A stretch of 64,000 nt of DNA from Colwellia sp. 75C3 (GCF_002836255.1 NZ_PJAU01000056.1:62001-126000); one strand, 5' to 3'; positions 8,331 through 18,900 are shown, counted from the stretch's first letter. The notes: generated from the letters alone by a model not told the origin. Numbers and translations are program-made.

Positions 8331-9038
8331 TTAACTAAGGCTAAGCACTTCTTTAATAAAGGGAATGGTTATTTTTCTTTGTTCTTGAATAGAAGCTTTA
8401 TCTAATATATCAAGTGAAGTAATTAAACTGCCCATATCTCGACTTAAACGATTAAGTAAAAACTTAACCACTTCATCTGACAAAAACAAACCTCGCTGAG
8501 TGGCACGGTGTTGTATAGCAATAACCTTTTCGTCATCATCAAGTGGCTTAATCTGCTCCGTTAACCCCCAAGTCAGCCTTGAGACTAAATCAGGTAAACT
8601 TATACCTAACTGTTGAGCACTTTCATCCCCTGAAATTAATAAGTAATTATTTTGTTCTAATACCCGGTTATATAAATCAAAAACAGCTTGTTCCCAGCGC
8701 TTATCACCGGCAATTAAGTGGATATCATCTAAACAGATTAAATCAATTTGCTCTAAGCCATCTAAAACTTCTACCGGTAATTGTTTTAACTCTGCACAAG
8801 ATAAGCAAACGGACGACTTACCAATTTGTGCAGCATAAGTACTACTGGCATGCATTAGGTGCGATTTACCCGTACCTGATAAGCCAAACAAATATAAACT
8901 GTGTGGTGTTGATTGCTGTGGGTCTATATAAGACTTTAATTGGCTAACAATACTCTGATTAATATCACTTTTAAAACTAGTAAAAGTTTCATCATCGGGT
9001 AATTGCACCATCAAGGTTAATTGAGCGACTTGCTTCAT
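8331..9038 (-). CDS. hda: DnaA regulatory inactivator Hda
   Basis: A 235-residue AAA+ protein homologous to DnaA domain III. With the beta clamp, Hda is known to stimulate hydrolysis of DnaA-bound ATP so that replication starts once per cycle. Visible are Walker A 'GLSGTGKSHLMH' and Walker B 'DLICLDDIHLI'. The N-terminal 'QLTLMVQLP' resembles the clamp-binding motif of Hda (QLSLPVxLP). The start is taken as the ATG at 9038, giving MKQVAQ and an ATGA overlap with the upstream stop, with GGGAG in front. A longer frame begins at 9050 but would displace this motif. It is translationally coupled to the DUF2066 gene. Confidence 0.93.
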   Translation of the reverse strand: MKQVAQLTLMVQLPDDETFTSFKSDINQSIVSQLKSYIDPQQSTPHSLYLFGLSGTGKSHLMHASSTYAAQIGKSSVCLSCAELKQLPVEVLDGLEQIDLICLDDIHLIAGDKRWEQAVFDLYNRVLEQNNYLLISGDESAQQLGISLPDLVSRLTWGLTEQIKPLDDDEKVIAIQHRATQRGLFLSDEVVKFLLNRLSRDMGSLITSLDILDKASIQEQRKITIPFIKEVLSLS

Positions 9039-10444
9039 CCTTGCTCCCAATAAAAAACGGGCATTTTGGGTACAATGGTAGGTGGTGTTATTGTTTCGGT
9101 TAATATTTGCAATGGATCATTCTTGGTTAGTTCATCGACAGAGTTAGCATTCAAAGTACCGCTATTCTCTACCGTAGGGTTAGTCTCTTGGGTGATTTTA
9201 TCAATATGTACATCAGGGTTACTAATAGAAGGTGTTACTGAGTTATCAAGAGTCTCGCTTAGAGCAGGATCAGAGTTAAGATTATTAAGATCAACCGTGA
9301 CATTTTCCGGGTTATTAAATTGCTGCGTTTGAGAAAAGTCATCAAGCAAACCATCAAACTGTTGCGTTAACTTATTGTTAAGTCTTAATGAGGCTAAAAA
9401 TGAAGCTTTCGAGCCAATTAAATCTAATTTAAATTGACGAACATCACCTTGGGCACTAATTAAAGTGACCGCCTTAACTGCAGATAAATCCGTTAAGAAA
9501 TTAAACAACTGGGTATCACTTGTTAATGAGGTGACATTTTTCACTTCAATAACAAAGTCACTCTCTGCTGAAGCTAATAACGCATAAGATTGATAAATCA
9601 ATTCAGTAATATCGGATAAACCTTGGTTAATCAAACTGACTTTATCAACGCCTTGGTATTTTTGGGTATAACGAATACCTTGAGTGAACACACGCCAATC
9701 CAGTACTTTAGGGATAACAAGCTCTTGTTGTTCACATAATAAACCACAGGAAGCATCATTAAGCGTATTTGACTCGACCGTATTTTCATTCACATCAACT
9801 AAGCTCGAGTCAGAAACCCTCATCACCACAATAGTGTCAGCAAAATAACGCAAAGAAGCTTGCTGAATTTGTTCAGGAAAATAACCCCAAAAATCACTTA
9901 ATACCACTTGTGTACTATCAGTTAAGTCCATTAAAGGCATAATAATAGGTAAACCACGTTGTGTGGAAAAATCATTAACACTACTAGGGATTATTGAATC
10001 AGCATCGGATGCGACAATACTGCGACTAACGCCTTGTTCATCAATTAACCACAAGAGAACTTGTGGGCGTAAGCTGCCCCATAAGGCCAGATTAGCTTCT
10101 TCAAATAATTGATTCACTTTGTCTTCGTTAAAGCTAACAATTAAACTTAGCTGATCATCTTTACGTTGATATCGATATTGACTAACGTAGCGACTGGCTC
10201 TTTTTTGAGCTTTTTTTAACACATCATGTGCTAAAACACTCTTTTTCCCGCCAACTTTCAAAAAAACACCTTGCAGTGCTTTTTTTGTTGCCTGTTCACG
10301 TTGCGCTCGATCTTGTGAGTCGACCACCACTTTGGCTTGGTACAGATCATTTACTTCAAGGGCTGTCGAGCTCGCGCTAAGCACCGAAAAAACCAATATA
10401 ATTATTACAGATGAAAATCTAAACATATCTACTAAAAATTTCAA
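9035..10444 (-). CDS. DUF2066 family exported protein
   Basis: A 469-residue protein with an N-terminal signal peptide (to about residue 28) and the DUF2066 region 'DLYQAKVVVDSQDRAQREQA' leading into 'KKALQGVFLKVGGKK' (residues about 30-250). The C-terminal third is Asn/Thr/Ser-rich and poorly ordered. Function is unknown. In many Alteromonadales and Vibrionales it sits between hda and purM, and here it overlaps hda by the ATGA tetranucleotide and is divergent from purM. It is probably periplasmic. Confidence 0.8.
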   Translation of the reverse strand: MKFLVDMFRFSSVIIILVFSVLSASSTALEVNDLYQAKVVVDSQDRAQREQATKKALQGVFLKVGGKKSVLAHDVLKKAQKRASRYVSQYRYQRKDDQLSLIVSFNEDKVNQLFEEANLALWGSLRPQVLLWLIDEQGVSRSIVASDADSIIPSSVNDFSTQRGLPIIMPLMDLTDSTQVVLSDFWGYFPEQIQQASLRYFADTIVVMRVSDSSLVDVNENTVESNTLNDASCGLLCEQQELVIPKVLDWRVFTQGIRYTQKYQGVDKVSLINQGLSDITELIYQSYALLASAESDFVIEVKNVTSLTSDTQLFNFLTDLSAVKAVTLISAQGDVRQFKLDLIGSKASFLASLRLNNKLTQQFDGLLDDFSQTQQFNNPENVTVDLNNLNSDPALSETLDNSVTPSISNPDVHIDKITQETNPTVENSGTLNANSVDELTKNDPLQILTETITPPTIVPKMPVFYWEQG

Positions 10445-10567
10445 AAACTCAATGAATTCATATGTATTATCTTACCACATTGTCAGCAATTAATACCCGC
10501 AAAACAGAATAAATACCTTGTAAATCGGCCAATAAAATAAAACTAACAGAAGATACTGTTTATCGTC

Positions 10568-10596
10568 TTGAGTATGAGCCTTTGCGCTGATAGAAT
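10568..10596 (+). promoter_or_regulatory. Sigma-70-like promoter of purM
   Basis: TTGAGT and TAGAAT are separated by exactly 17 bp. The expected start is near 10603, giving a leader of about 33 nt before the GTG start. No obvious PurR-type operator (ACGCAAACG palindrome) was seen here. Confidence 0.65.
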
Positions 10597-10636
10597 ACGC
10601 CCCTTTAAATACTGTCAGTAATTTCTGAGGTCTCCT

Positions 10637-11677
10637 GTGAGCGAACAAAAACAATCATTAAGCTATAAAGATGCTGGTGTTGATATTGATGCTGGTAATG
10701 CACTAGTAGAAAACATTAAAGGTGCGGTAAAGCGCACAACACGTCCAGAAGTTATGGGTGGTCTAGGTGGTTTTGGTTCGGTATGTCAATTACCTACAGG
10801 TTATAAAGAACCTGTATTAGTTGCAGGTACCGACGGCGTTGGCACTAAATTACGTTTGGCTATTGATTTAGCTAAGCACGATACTGTTGGTATCGACTTA
10901 GTTGCTATGTGTGTTAACGATCTTATCGTTCAAGGTGCAGAGCCTTTATTCTTCCTTGATTATTATGCTACGGCTAAACTTGATATTGCTGTTGCGTCAT
11001 CAGTAGTTGAAGGTATTGCGGAAGGTTGTATTCAAGCAGGTTGTGCTCTTGTTGGTGGTGAAACTGCCGAAATGCCAGGTATGTACCACAAAGGCGATTA
11101 CGATATCGCTGGTTTTTGTGTTGGTGTAGCTGAAAAGTCTCGCTTGATTGATGGTACTAACGTTGCAGCTGGCGATCAATTGATTGCACTTGGCGCTTCA
11201 GGTCCACATTCAAACGGTTTTTCTTTAATTCGTAAAGTATTAGAAGTGAACAACACTGATACGAATGAATTACTTGAAGGCAAGAAAATTGCTGACCATT
11301 TACTTGAACCAACAAAGATTTATGTTAAATCTGTACTTGAGTTACTTAAAAATGTAGATGTTCACGCACTTTCTCATATCACTGGTGGTGGCTTCTGGGA
11401 AAATATCCCACGCGTATTACCTGAAACAGCACAAGCTGTTATTAAAGGTGATAGCTGGCAATGGCCGAGCATCTTTAACTGGTTACAAGAAAACGGTAAC
11501 ATCACTGAACATGAAATGTACCGCACTTTCAACTGTGGTGTTGGCATGGTTATCGTAGTACCAGCTGATAAAGTAGCTCAGAGTATTGAGATATTAGCAG
11601 CACATGGTGAAAATGCTTGGCACATTGGCGAAATCGCTGATAAAGCTGACGGCGAAGAGCCTGTTGTTTTTGCCTAA
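10637..11677 (+). CDS. purM: Phosphoribosylformylglycinamidine cyclo-ligase
   Basis: A 346-residue cytoplasmic enzyme (E. coli PurM is 345) that closes the imidazole ring to make aminoimidazole ribotide in purine synthesis. It opens with '[15 protein letters not shown]', and shows '[14 protein letters not shown]' (ATP/substrate loop), '[18 protein letters not shown]' and '[15 protein letters not shown]'. The start is a GTG at 10637 with TGAGG six bases before it. purN follows after a terminator, as a normal purM-purN pair. Confidence 0.97.
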   Translation: MSEQKQSLSYKDAGVDIDAGNALVENIKGAVKRTTRPEVMGGLGGFGSVCQLPTGYKEPVLVAGTDGVGTKLRLAIDLAKHDTVGIDLVAMCVNDLIVQGAEPLFFLDYYATAKLDIAVASSVVEGIAEGCIQAGCALVGGETAEMPGMYHKGDYDIAGFCVGVAEKSRLIDGTNVAAGDQLIALGASGPHSNGFSLIRKVLEVNNTDTNELLEGKKIADHLLEPTKIYVKSVLELLKNVDVHALSHITGGGFWENIPRVLPETAQAVIKGDSWQWPSIFNWLQENGNITEHEMYRTFNCGVGMVIVVPADKVAQSIEILAAHGENAWHIGEIADKADGEEPVVFA

Positions 11678-11711
11678 ACAGTTAACTGTTTAAACAAGCG
11701 AATATATTATA

Positions 11712-11740
11712 AAGGGGCTATTTACTAGCCCCTTTTATTT
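11712..11740 (+). terminator. Terminator/attenuator between purM and purN
   Basis: AAGGGGCTA pairs with TAGCCCCTT across a 5-nt loop, followed by TTATTT. Because purN starts only 55 bp downstream, this may act as a partial terminator that lowers purN expression relative to purM. Confidence 0.85.
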
Positions 11741-11794
11741 ATCTCCGTTTTATTAATTGTTTATTCACCCTTTATTAATATATGAGGAAAATAT

Positions 11795-12436
11795 ATGTCG
11801 AGCAAAATAGTAGTTTTGATCTCTGGTGGTGGCACTAACTTACAAGCCATTATAGACGCCTGTTCTGATAGTAATTACCCCGCGACAGTGGTTGGGGTAG
11901 TATCAAATAAAGCCGATGCATATGGCCTAACACGTGCTAAAGATTCTGATATTGCCACGGTAGCACTTTCTCATAAAGACTTTGATAGCCGTGAAGATTA
12001 CGATCAAGCGCTCATCAAGAAAATTGATTGTTTTGATGCTGATTTAATTGTATTAGCAGGTTTTATGCGTATTCTGACGCCTAACTTTGTTCAACATTAT
12101 CAAGGTAAACTGCTCAATATACACCCTTCTCTTTTACCTAAATATCAGGGATTAAATACCCATCAACGCGCTATAGATGCCGGTGATGATGTACATGGTG
12201 TAAGTGTTCACTTTGTTACTGAAGAACTTGATGGCGGCCCTGTTATTCTTCAAGCCAAAGTGCCTGTATTTGAAGGTGATAACTGTGATGATTTAGCGGC
12301 CCGAGTACATGAACAAGAACACCGCATCTACCCATTGGTAGTAAAGTGGTTTGCTGAACAACGACTAAGCATGCAAGGCGATAATGCAATATTAGATGAT
12401 AATATTTTATCTGCTTCAGGTTATGCCAACGATTAG
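11795..12436 (+). CDS. purN: Phosphoribosylglycinamide formyltransferase (folate-dependent)
   Basis: A 213-residue enzyme that formylates GAR with 10-formyl-tetrahydrofolate. Signatures: 'VLISGGGTNLQAII' (phosphate loop), 'LAGFMRIL', 'NIHPSLLPKYQGLNTHQRA' with the catalytic Asn/His, and 'HGVSVHFVTEELDGGP' with the catalytic Asp. Length and motifs are normal. The ATG at 11795 has a GAGG-like site ('atgaggaaaat') before it. Confidence 0.97.
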   Translation: MSSKIVVLISGGGTNLQAIIDACSDSNYPATVVGVVSNKADAYGLTRAKDSDIATVALSHKDFDSREDYDQALIKKIDCFDADLIVLAGFMRILTPNFVQHYQGKLLNIHPSLLPKYQGLNTHQRAIDAGDDVHGVSVHFVTEELDGGPVILQAKVPVFEGDNCDDLAARVHEQEHRIYPLVVKWFAEQRLSMQGDNAILDDNILSASGYAND

Positions 12437-12460
12437 CCTTTGTGGCTAAATACAGTTAGC

Positions 12461-12474
12461 TATACCCGTTCTAC
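12461..12474 (+). repeat. Fragment of TATACCCG repeat family end
   Basis: TATACCCGTTCTAC matches the first 14 bases or so of the end of the repeat family seen at 1156 and 22548. Nothing further matches, so it is either a short remnant or a chance similarity. It lies in the leader region of the DUF3108 gene. Confidence 0.3.
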
Positions 12475-12525
12475 AGAAGCTGTTAGTATATTCGCTACTA
12501 ATTGCTTCTGGATTATTTTTTTCTT

Positions 12526-13287
12526 ATGCGAAAAACTCTCACTCTACTTTGTTTAACATTACCTTTTTTAGCTTACGCGAACACAGAGCTTCAAACGCCT
12601 TCAACACCAAGCATTGTAGAACAAAAAAAATCATTCTCGGCGATCATCCCTGCTTATCGTGCAACTTATACCTTATTACGTAAATCAGATCCCGTTGGCA
12701 ACGCGATCCGAGAATTAACTTACCTTGAAGATGATAAAATTGAATATCATTATGAAACGGATATAAATTGGTTGATTTTTTCTGATAAACGCAGCGAAAC
12801 ATCGATAGTTAAGGTAGAAAACAATCAAGTTATCCCCTTAAATTATGATTATCAGCGCGAGGGAACAGGCCGTGATAAATACTATCAATGGCAGTATGAT
12901 TTAGCAGGTAAAACGGCAGCAGATTTGAAAAAAAATAACAAGATCTCACTAGATTTCACTGATGGTCTGTTAGATAAATTGAGCTATCACTTACAAAACC
13001 GCATAGACTTAATTAATAACCCAGATCAAAAGCGCTTTGTCTATCCGGTAATTAGCACTAAAGGCTCGATCAAAAATTATCAATATCAGTATGATGGTGA
13101 AGAGGAGATTATCCTCCCTTATGGCTTAGTTAAAACGATTCGCTTAAAACGTGAAATCATTGAGAAAAAACGCATTACTTATGCTTGGTTTGCCCCAGAG
13201 TTAAATTACTTACTGGTAAAACTCTATCAAGTAAAAGCAGGCGCAGAACAATTTGAAGCACAATTATCGACATTAGAACTTAAGTAG
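12526..13287 (+). CDS. DUF3108 family exported protein
   Basis: A protein of about 253 residues with a signal peptide ('MRKTLTLLCLTLPFLAYA'), likely periplasmic. The body is beta-rich ('YRATYTLLRKSDPVGNAIRE', 'YHYETDINWLIFSDKR', 'LPYGLVKTIRLKRE') and matches the DUF3108 pattern found downstream of purN in Alteromonadales. Function unknown. I chose the ATG at 12526 because it begins a clean signal peptide; a TTG at 12502 would add eight residues before it. The Shine-Dalgarno signal is weak. Confidence 0.75.
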   Translation: MRKTLTLLCLTLPFLAYANTELQTPSTPSIVEQKKSFSAIIPAYRATYTLLRKSDPVGNAIRELTYLEDDKIEYHYETDINWLIFSDKRSETSIVKVENNQVIPLNYDYQREGTGRDKYYQWQYDLAGKTAADLKKNNKISLDFTDGLLDKLSYHLQNRIDLINNPDQKRFVYPVISTKGSIKNYQYQYDGEEEIILPYGLVKTIRLKREIIEKKRITYAWFAPELNYLLVKLYQVKAGAEQFEAQLSTLELK

Positions 13288-13317
13288 CAACACCCATATT
13301 TAATAAGTACAGCAATC

Positions 13318-13345
13318 AATGAGCATAATACATGCTCATTTTTTT
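13318..13345 (+). terminator. Terminator after the DUF3108 gene
   Basis: A perfect 9-bp stem, AATGAGCAT with ATGCTCATT, a 5-nt loop, and a T run. The rest of the gap to the sulA promoter (13346-13677) shows no gene. Confidence 0.9.
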
Positions 13346-13677
13346 GTCCTGACTTAATTACTTAATTACTTAATTAGTAATTCATAAATGCACGTTCTCG
13401 ACTACATCTACTGGTTACCCATACCTAAAATTTACTACTGGCTTAACTTCCCTAGCACATGATGTGATTAAACTTTATTAGAATTATTTTGCTGATTAAA
13501 GAACGGGAACCTGTATTGCCCTCAAACCTGTTAGTTAATAATTATTGAGTCTATCGGTTGCCCAGCATCAGATGCTTTTTAAACACAGCTCAAGATAACA
13601 AACCAAAGGATAGTGATATCAATTGAATGTTTTGTTCAAAAAACAACAAATAATGCTTGAATAGCCACCAAATACCA

Positions 13678-13701
13678 TATACTGTACATCCATACAGTAT
13701 A
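13678..13701 (+). promoter_or_regulatory. LexA (SOS) box of sulA
   Basis: TATACTGTACATCCATACAG continues to a 24-bp palindrome with the core CTGT-N8-ACAG, matching the gammaproteobacterial LexA consensus (TACTGT-N8-ACAGTA) exactly at the conserved positions. It lies 34 bp before the sulA ATG and overlaps or abuts the AT-rich -10 region (TATAGTTATATAT). LexA bound here would block transcription until DNA damage. Confidence 0.92.
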
Positions 13702-13734
13702 GTTATATATCACTATTCAACTCGAGGCAAAACT

Positions 13735-14226
13735 ATGTTCACAACCAATGCAATTAACAGTAATGTAATAAAGAATTCCATCAGTACACCACTTACAGAG
13801 CAGGTTTGGTTAAAGTTAGCTAATGTTGAAAACCATCAAGAATTGTCGTCGCACTATGCAACTATTTGCCAACAGCATAATCAAGAAAAAAAATGGGTGC
13901 TGTTTATCAACCCTGAAGAATCATCATTAGAGCAGTTAGCACAAACACATGGTGTTGATATTTCTAAAGTGCTTTGTGTTAGTTTTAAAGGCAAAAATAA
14001 AGTGAATAACTTACTTGATGAAAAGTCTGCTCATTTAGATATAGAGCAAATAAAAAATGTTTTATGCCGCGGTAATTGTTCTGCTGTTATTCTTTCAAAT
14101 GCATCTTTTGCAGCAGATGAAATTATCGCGCTCGATAACTGCGCACGTTTAGGTGAAACTCAATGTGTACTACTTAAAAATAATCGAAAGAATGAAATGT
14201 CGTTAAACAGTAAAAAATTACATTAA
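13735..14226 (+). CDS. sulA: SOS-induced cell division inhibitor SulA-like protein
   Basis: A 163-residue protein, close to E. coli SulA (169). SulA is known to bind FtsZ and halt division during DNA repair. Residues about 55-150 show the RecA-like/SulA pattern 'KWVLFINPEESSLEQLAQTH' followed by 'KVLCVSF' and 'CSAVILSNA'. The start is the ATG at 13735, which has GAGG seven bases upstream and lies directly after the LexA box; an earlier in-frame start at 13657 would put the operator inside the gene. Sequence similarity alone is moderate, but the operator makes the call strong. Confidence 0.85.
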   Translation: MFTTNAINSNVIKNSISTPLTEQVWLKLANVENHQELSSHYATICQQHNQEKKWVLFINPEESSLEQLAQTHGVDISKVLCVSFKGKNKVNNLLDEKSAHLDIEQIKNVLCRGNCSAVILSNASFAADEIIALDNCARLGETQCVLLKNNRKNEMSLNSKKLH

Positions 14227-14303
14227 AGTAATTAACAGCTAAAAGCTAAAAGCTAAAAATCGAATCAAGCCATCACTGATACAATTTATTTAAATTATAA
14301 AAA

Positions 14304-14340
14304 ATAAAAGCCGTATTGTTTAAAACAATACGGCTTTTAT
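14304..14340. terminator. Bidirectional terminator between sulA and the DUF885 gene
   Basis: ATAAAAGCCGTATTGTT pairs perfectly with AACAATACGGCTTTTAT around a 3-nt loop. It lies between convergent genes. Just before it, at about 14235-14257, is a short tandem run of AGCTAAA. Confidence 0.93.
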
Positions 14341-14385
14341 AATATGTGCCACCCTACTAAAACGAGCGTGTTGGGCTTCAGTAAC

Positions 14386-16287
14386 TTATAACTTAGTGTC
14401 TAACCAATGGTTTATATTACGTGATAAAACCGTCATCGGTACCGCACCATTTAAAAGTACTACATCATGAAACTCTGCTAAATCGAACTTATCGCCTAAG
14501 CGGTTTTTAGCTTGCTCTCGTAAACTTAAGATTTTTAACATGCCAAGCTTATAACCTAACGCTTGACCCGGCCAAGCCATGTAACGCTCAATCTCTGCAA
14601 TAACATCCGACTCTGCGGTACCCGTTTGCTCAGACATATAGGTAATAGCTTGCTCTCGCGTCCAGCGCTTATCGTGTAGACCTGTATCAACGACTAAACG
14701 TACAGCTCTAAATAACTCAGCTTGTAAACGACCTAAATCACCAAAGGGATCATTCTCATACATGCCAAGTTCATAAGCGACTTGCTCTGAATAAAGGGCC
14801 CAACCTTCGGCGTAGGCGTTATACGGTGCAATTCTACGTAAAAAAGGTAATTCAGCTTGGTCTAAATTCAAGGCTATTTGCCAATGATGACCAGGATTTG
14901 CCTCATGATAAGTTAGCGTTTTTAAACCAAACTTAGGGTTGGCTTTCATATCACGCAAATTAATCCAATAAATACCGGGTTTACTGCCATCAACAGCTGG
15001 TGATGTATATTGACCGCCTGGAGCACCATCTTGTACTTCTACAGGGAATGCTTTTACTTCTACTTGGTAACTTGGCGTAGTTTTAAATACAGGCGCCATT
15101 TTTTCAGTTACGTCGGTGATATAACCATTAATATCACTGAGTAACTCTTCTCGTCCTGCTTTGGAATCTTCATACAAAAATCTTGGCTCTTCATTTAACG
15201 CTACCATGCGTTCACCAACAGAGCCTTTGTTATAACCTTGTTCCAGTAAAATTTTATCCATAGCACTACTAATGCGCGCTACTTCTTCTAAGCCAAGTTG
15301 ATGAATTTGAGTCGGCGTTAATTCACTATCACCTAATTGCTTAATCGCATCTTGGTAGTAAGCACTACCCTTTGGCTGTGCCCATATTCCCGATTCAGTA
15401 CGAGCTTTAGCTAGTAATTGTTCACTGGCCTTTTCAACTGATTGATAGGCTGGATAAACCACCTGACTTACTTCAGCGATAACTCGATTTGTTAAAGACT
15501 GTTTTTTCTCTGTACTAAGTGATTCAATTTTTTCTACTTTCTCACGAAAAACACTAACAAATGAATGCTGTTCAGCTGCGACAAGAGTGAAGCCTTTCAA
15601 ATACTTGATTGCACCTTTTAGGGTAACTTTTGATGGCAACCAGTTTTGAGCCGCATCTGCCGCTTGTTTTTCAATAATACTTGCAGCCAATTGATCAAAC
15701 TGTGCCAAACGTGCGATGTAATCTAATGCTTCTTGCTCAGTTGTAATTGGCTGATCATTTTGCATAATACGCGGGATATCAATCAACGGACCATTGATTT
15801 GATTTACAATAAAAGGAGAAAGGCCCATCCATGTATCAATAAAACCTATAGTAAAGTTTGGCGCCCCAGCAAAGTACCGCGCTAATCCAGACATAACTTG
15901 TTGATTGTTTTTCGTGGTTATATCTGCATCATCTAGCTTGATATTAGCAATTTTATTGGATAATGATAATAACTCTGTTCTGAGTTTCGTTTCATTTTCA
16001 GGGCTATAAAGTTCCATTTTACTACTAACGGCTTGACCCACATCTTCTTCGGATAAACCATACATAGTGGCTGATAAAGCGCGCTGCTTAAAAAGGCTTT
16101 GCTTAGCTTGTAAATATAAAGACGCTAATTCTTGCTTTGCGTTAACCGATTGTTTTTCATTAGTCGCTGATGGCGCTGTAGTTGTTTTTGTTTCGGTGGC
16201 AATATCATTGTTTTTATCGCATGCGGTCAAGCCTAACGCGGCAATAATAGCAGTCGCTAATAAGCTATTCTTTAAATTTTTATTCAT
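14386..16287 (-). CDS. DUF885 family lipoprotein (putative zinc metallopeptidase)
   Basis: A 633-residue exported protein. The N-terminal signal ends 'LGLTAC', a lipobox, so it is membrane-anchored. Its body is the mostly helical DUF885 fold, with the zinc-binding pattern 'YHEANPGHHWQ' near residue 455 and 'NAYAEGWALYSEQVAYELG' after it, which supplies the third ligand Glu. These features are those of helical M3/M32-like peptidases. The substrate is unknown. The start has GAGGAA just before the ATG. It is read alone, toward sulA. Confidence 0.87.
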   Translation of the reverse strand: MNKNLKNSLLATAIIAALGLTACDKNNDIATETKTTTAPSATNEKQSVNAKQELASLYLQAKQSLFKQRALSATMYGLSEEDVGQAVSSKMELYSPENETKLRTELLSLSNKIANIKLDDADITTKNNQQVMSGLARYFAGAPNFTIGFIDTWMGLSPFIVNQINGPLIDIPRIMQNDQPITTEQEALDYIARLAQFDQLAASIIEKQAADAAQNWLPSKVTLKGAIKYLKGFTLVAAEQHSFVSVFREKVEKIESLSTEKKQSLTNRVIAEVSQVVYPAYQSVEKASEQLLAKARTESGIWAQPKGSAYYQDAIKQLGDSELTPTQIHQLGLEEVARISSAMDKILLEQGYNKGSVGERMVALNEEPRFLYEDSKAGREELLSDINGYITDVTEKMAPVFKTTPSYQVEVKAFPVEVQDGAPGGQYTSPAVDGSKPGIYWINLRDMKANPKFGLKTLTYHEANPGHHWQIALNLDQAELPFLRRIAPYNAYAEGWALYSEQVAYELGMYENDPFGDLGRLQAELFRAVRLVVDTGLHDKRWTREQAITYMSEQTGTAESDVIAEIERYMAWPGQALGYKLGMLKILSLREQAKNRLGDKFDLAEFHDVVLLNGAVPMTVLSRNINHWLDTKL

Positions 16288-16476
16288 ATATTCCTCAAAA
16301 AATCTTTTATCAATATGGGTTATTTTTATTTTATTTATTAACTATTTTTATTCGTTTAGTACTGCATTTCATCACATATAGATTAGAACAAATGCCACTA
16401 ACATTGTAAACATTATACAATCCCAGATTTAAATAATATGACATCTCTTAGCTGTTCAAAAAACAAACAGATATAT

Positions 16477-16506
16477 TTGGGGATAAGATGAATTATCTGA
16501 TATAAT
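16477..16506 (+). promoter_or_regulatory. Promoter of ygiQ
   Basis: TTGGGG and a perfect TATAAT (with TG two bases before it) are 18 bp apart. Transcription would start near 16513, leaving a GC-rich leader of about 70 nt before the ATG. The leader has no recognised riboswitch. Confidence 0.6.
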
Positions 16507-16585
16507 CTCGCGCCCGCTATTTGCGGTACAGTTACTTAGCAGTACAACGATTTAAAATCGGTTAACCCCCAACGGGAATGGTGAT

Positions 16586-18889
16586 ATGACTTCAGTAAAA
16601 AAACAAATAATTTCGAAAACTCAGCAAGGGTTATTTGATTATCCAAAATACTGGGCTGAGTGCTACGGCACAGCACCGTTCTTACCTATGTCTCGTAAAG
16701 AAATGGACATACTCGGCTGGGATAGCTGCGATATTATTATTGTTACTGGTGATGCTTACGTTGATCACCCAAGTTTTGGTATGGCTATTATCGGTCGTAT
16801 GCTTGAAGCACAAGGTTTTAGAGTTGGTATAATTTCACAACCCGCATGGGACTCAAAAGATGCCTTTATGGAATTAGGAAAGCCTAATTTATTTTTTGGT
16901 GTTACTGCAGGTAACATGGACTCAATGATTAACCGTTATACCGCAGAGCGAAGAATGCGTCATGATGATGCTTATACGCCGAATGATGAAGGTGGTAAGC
17001 GTCCTGATCGTGCTGTAACTGCTTATACTCAACGCTGTAAAGAAGCCTTTAAAGGTGTTCCAGTAATTATCGGTGGAATAGAAGCAAGCTTACGTAGAAT
17101 AGCGCATTACGATTATTGGTCAGATAAAGTACGCCGCTCAGTATTGTTTGATTCAAAAGCTGATTTATTAGTTTTTGGTAATGCCGAACGTCCATTAGTT
17201 GAAATTGCCCATCGCATCGCCCGCGGTGAAGATGTTAAAAACATTACCGATGTTAGAGGTAGCGCTTTTTTAACCAATGAAGTACTCCCTGGTTGGCAAG
17301 GTATTGATTCACGCGATATTGACAGACCTGGTAAAATTGATCCTATTCATAGCCCTTATGAAGAAATTACGCCAGAGTCTTGTAGTGATAACGAAGCTCA
17401 AACAGCAGCATCTATCTCAGATAACGATATAACTAAAACAGCACAGCCAATTGAAATTGCTGATTATCGAAATAAAACCTGGGATAAAAAAGCTAAACCG
17501 TGGGAAACAACTTACATTTATTTACCCACTTTTGAACAAGTAAAAGAAAATAAAGTGCTTTATGCTCATGCTTCACGTATTTTTCATCAAGAAGTTAATC
17601 CAACTTCTGCAAAGCCATTAGTGCAAAGCCACGGTACACGTCTTATTTGGTTAAACCCGCCAGCTAAACCATTATCAACTGAAGAAATGGATGGTGTTTT
17701 TGGTCTTGACTATAAACGCGTACCTCACCCAAGTTATGGTAAAGCAAAAATACCTGCTTACGATATGATCAAAACATCGATTAACATCATGCGCGGCTGT
17801 TTTGGTGGTTGTACTTTTTGTTCAATTACCGAACATGAAGGACGTATTATTCAAAGTCGTTCTCATGAATCCATCATCAATGAAATTGAAGATATTAAGC
17901 TAAAAGTACCTGGTTTTACGGGTGTTATATCAGATCTTGGTGGTCCAACTGCCAATATGTATCAGCTTAATTGTAAAAGTGAAAAGGCTGAAGCAACGTG
18001 TAGAAAACCTTCCTGTGTTTGGCCAACAATTTGTGGTCACTTAGATACAGATCATACGCCAACTATAGAGCTGTACCGTAAAGCCCGTAAAGTTAAAGGT
18101 ATTAAAAAGGTATTGATTGCCTCAGGTGTTCGTTATGATTTAGCTATTGAGCATCCGGAGTATGTGCAAGAACTGGCAACTCACCATGTGGGCGGTTATT
18201 TAAAAATTGCACCTGAACATACAGAGCAAGGCCCGCTTGATAATATGATGAAGCCTGGCATGGGCAGCTACGACAAATTTAAAGAAATGTTTGATCATTA
18301 CTCAAAACTTGCTGGTAAAAAACAATATTTAATACCTTATTTTATCTCTGCACACCCGGGTACCACTGACAGAGATATGGTGAATTTAGCACTTTGGTTA
18401 AAAGAAAATAACTTTAAGTTAGATCAAGTACAAAATTTTTACCCTTCACCTTTAGCGAATGCAACGACCTTGTATCATACCGAGCTTAATTCGCTACGTA
18501 ATGTTACCAGTAAAAATTTAGCCAAGTTAGATGGGAAAATTAACGTGCCTAAAGGGACTATTCAACGTCGATTACATAAAGCGATCTTACGTTATCACGA
18601 TCCAGCTAACTGGGCACAAGTTCGCCAAGCACTAACTAAAATGGGTTTAACCAAGTTGATTGGCTCTGCACCAAATTGTCTTGTACCAAGAGAAACACGT
18701 GGCGAGCAGCAATTAGCAAATAAAGATAGACAAGGTAAGAACAACTCGCAAGGGTTTAAAACGAGTCCAGGTCAAAACAAGCCTAAATTAGAGCAAGGAA
18801 ATGGCAAGAAGAAGAAAACGCCAACACACAAAAAAGGTTTAACGCGTTTTAGTGACAATCAGTTCTCTGATAGGAAAAATAGCAAGTAA
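16586..18889 (+). CDS. YgiQ family radical SAM protein
   Basis: A 767-residue radical SAM enzyme of the YgiQ family. The 4Fe-4S cluster cysteines are in '[19 protein letters not shown]' (about residue 404-412), preceded by an N-terminal region with '[19 protein letters not shown]', typical of this family. '[20 protein letters not shown]' and '[14 protein letters not shown]' are conserved blocks downstream. The substrate is not known. An acidic/Ser-rich insertion lies near residues 265-290, and a Lys/Asn-rich tail of about 60 residues ends the protein. It stands alone between divergent and convergent neighbours. Confidence 0.92.
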   Translation: MTSVKKQIISKTQQGLFDYPKYWAECYGTAPFLPMSRKEMDILGWDSCDIIIVTGDAYVDHPSFGMAIIGRMLEAQGFRVGIISQPAWDSKDAFMELGKPNLFFGVTAGNMDSMINRYTAERRMRHDDAYTPNDEGGKRPDRAVTAYTQRCKEAFKGVPVIIGGIEASLRRIAHYDYWSDKVRRSVLFDSKADLLVFGNAERPLVEIAHRIARGEDVKNITDVRGSAFLTNEVLPGWQGIDSRDIDRPGKIDPIHSPYEEITPESCSDNEAQTAASISDNDITKTAQPIEIADYRNKTWDKKAKPWETTYIYLPTFEQVKENKVLYAHASRIFHQEVNPTSAKPLVQSHGTRLIWLNPPAKPLSTEEMDGVFGLDYKRVPHPSYGKAKIPAYDMIKTSINIMRGCFGGCTFCSITEHEGRIIQSRSHESIINEIEDIKLKVPGFTGVISDLGGPTANMYQLNCKSEKAEATCRKPSCVWPTICGHLDTDHTPTIELYRKARKVKGIKKVLIASGVRYDLAIEHPEYVQELATHHVGGYLKIAPEHTEQGPLDNMMKPGMGSYDKFKEMFDHYSKLAGKKQYLIPYFISAHPGTTDRDMVNLALWLKENNFKLDQVQNFYPSPLANATTLYHTELNSLRNVTSKNLAKLDGKINVPKGTIQRRLHKAILRYHDPANWAQVRQALTKMGLTKLIGSAPNCLVPRETRGEQQLANKDRQGKNNSQGFKTSPGQNKPKLEQGNGKKKKTPTHKKGLTRFSDNQFSDRKNSK

Positions 18890-18900
18890 TAGCAGTTTAG

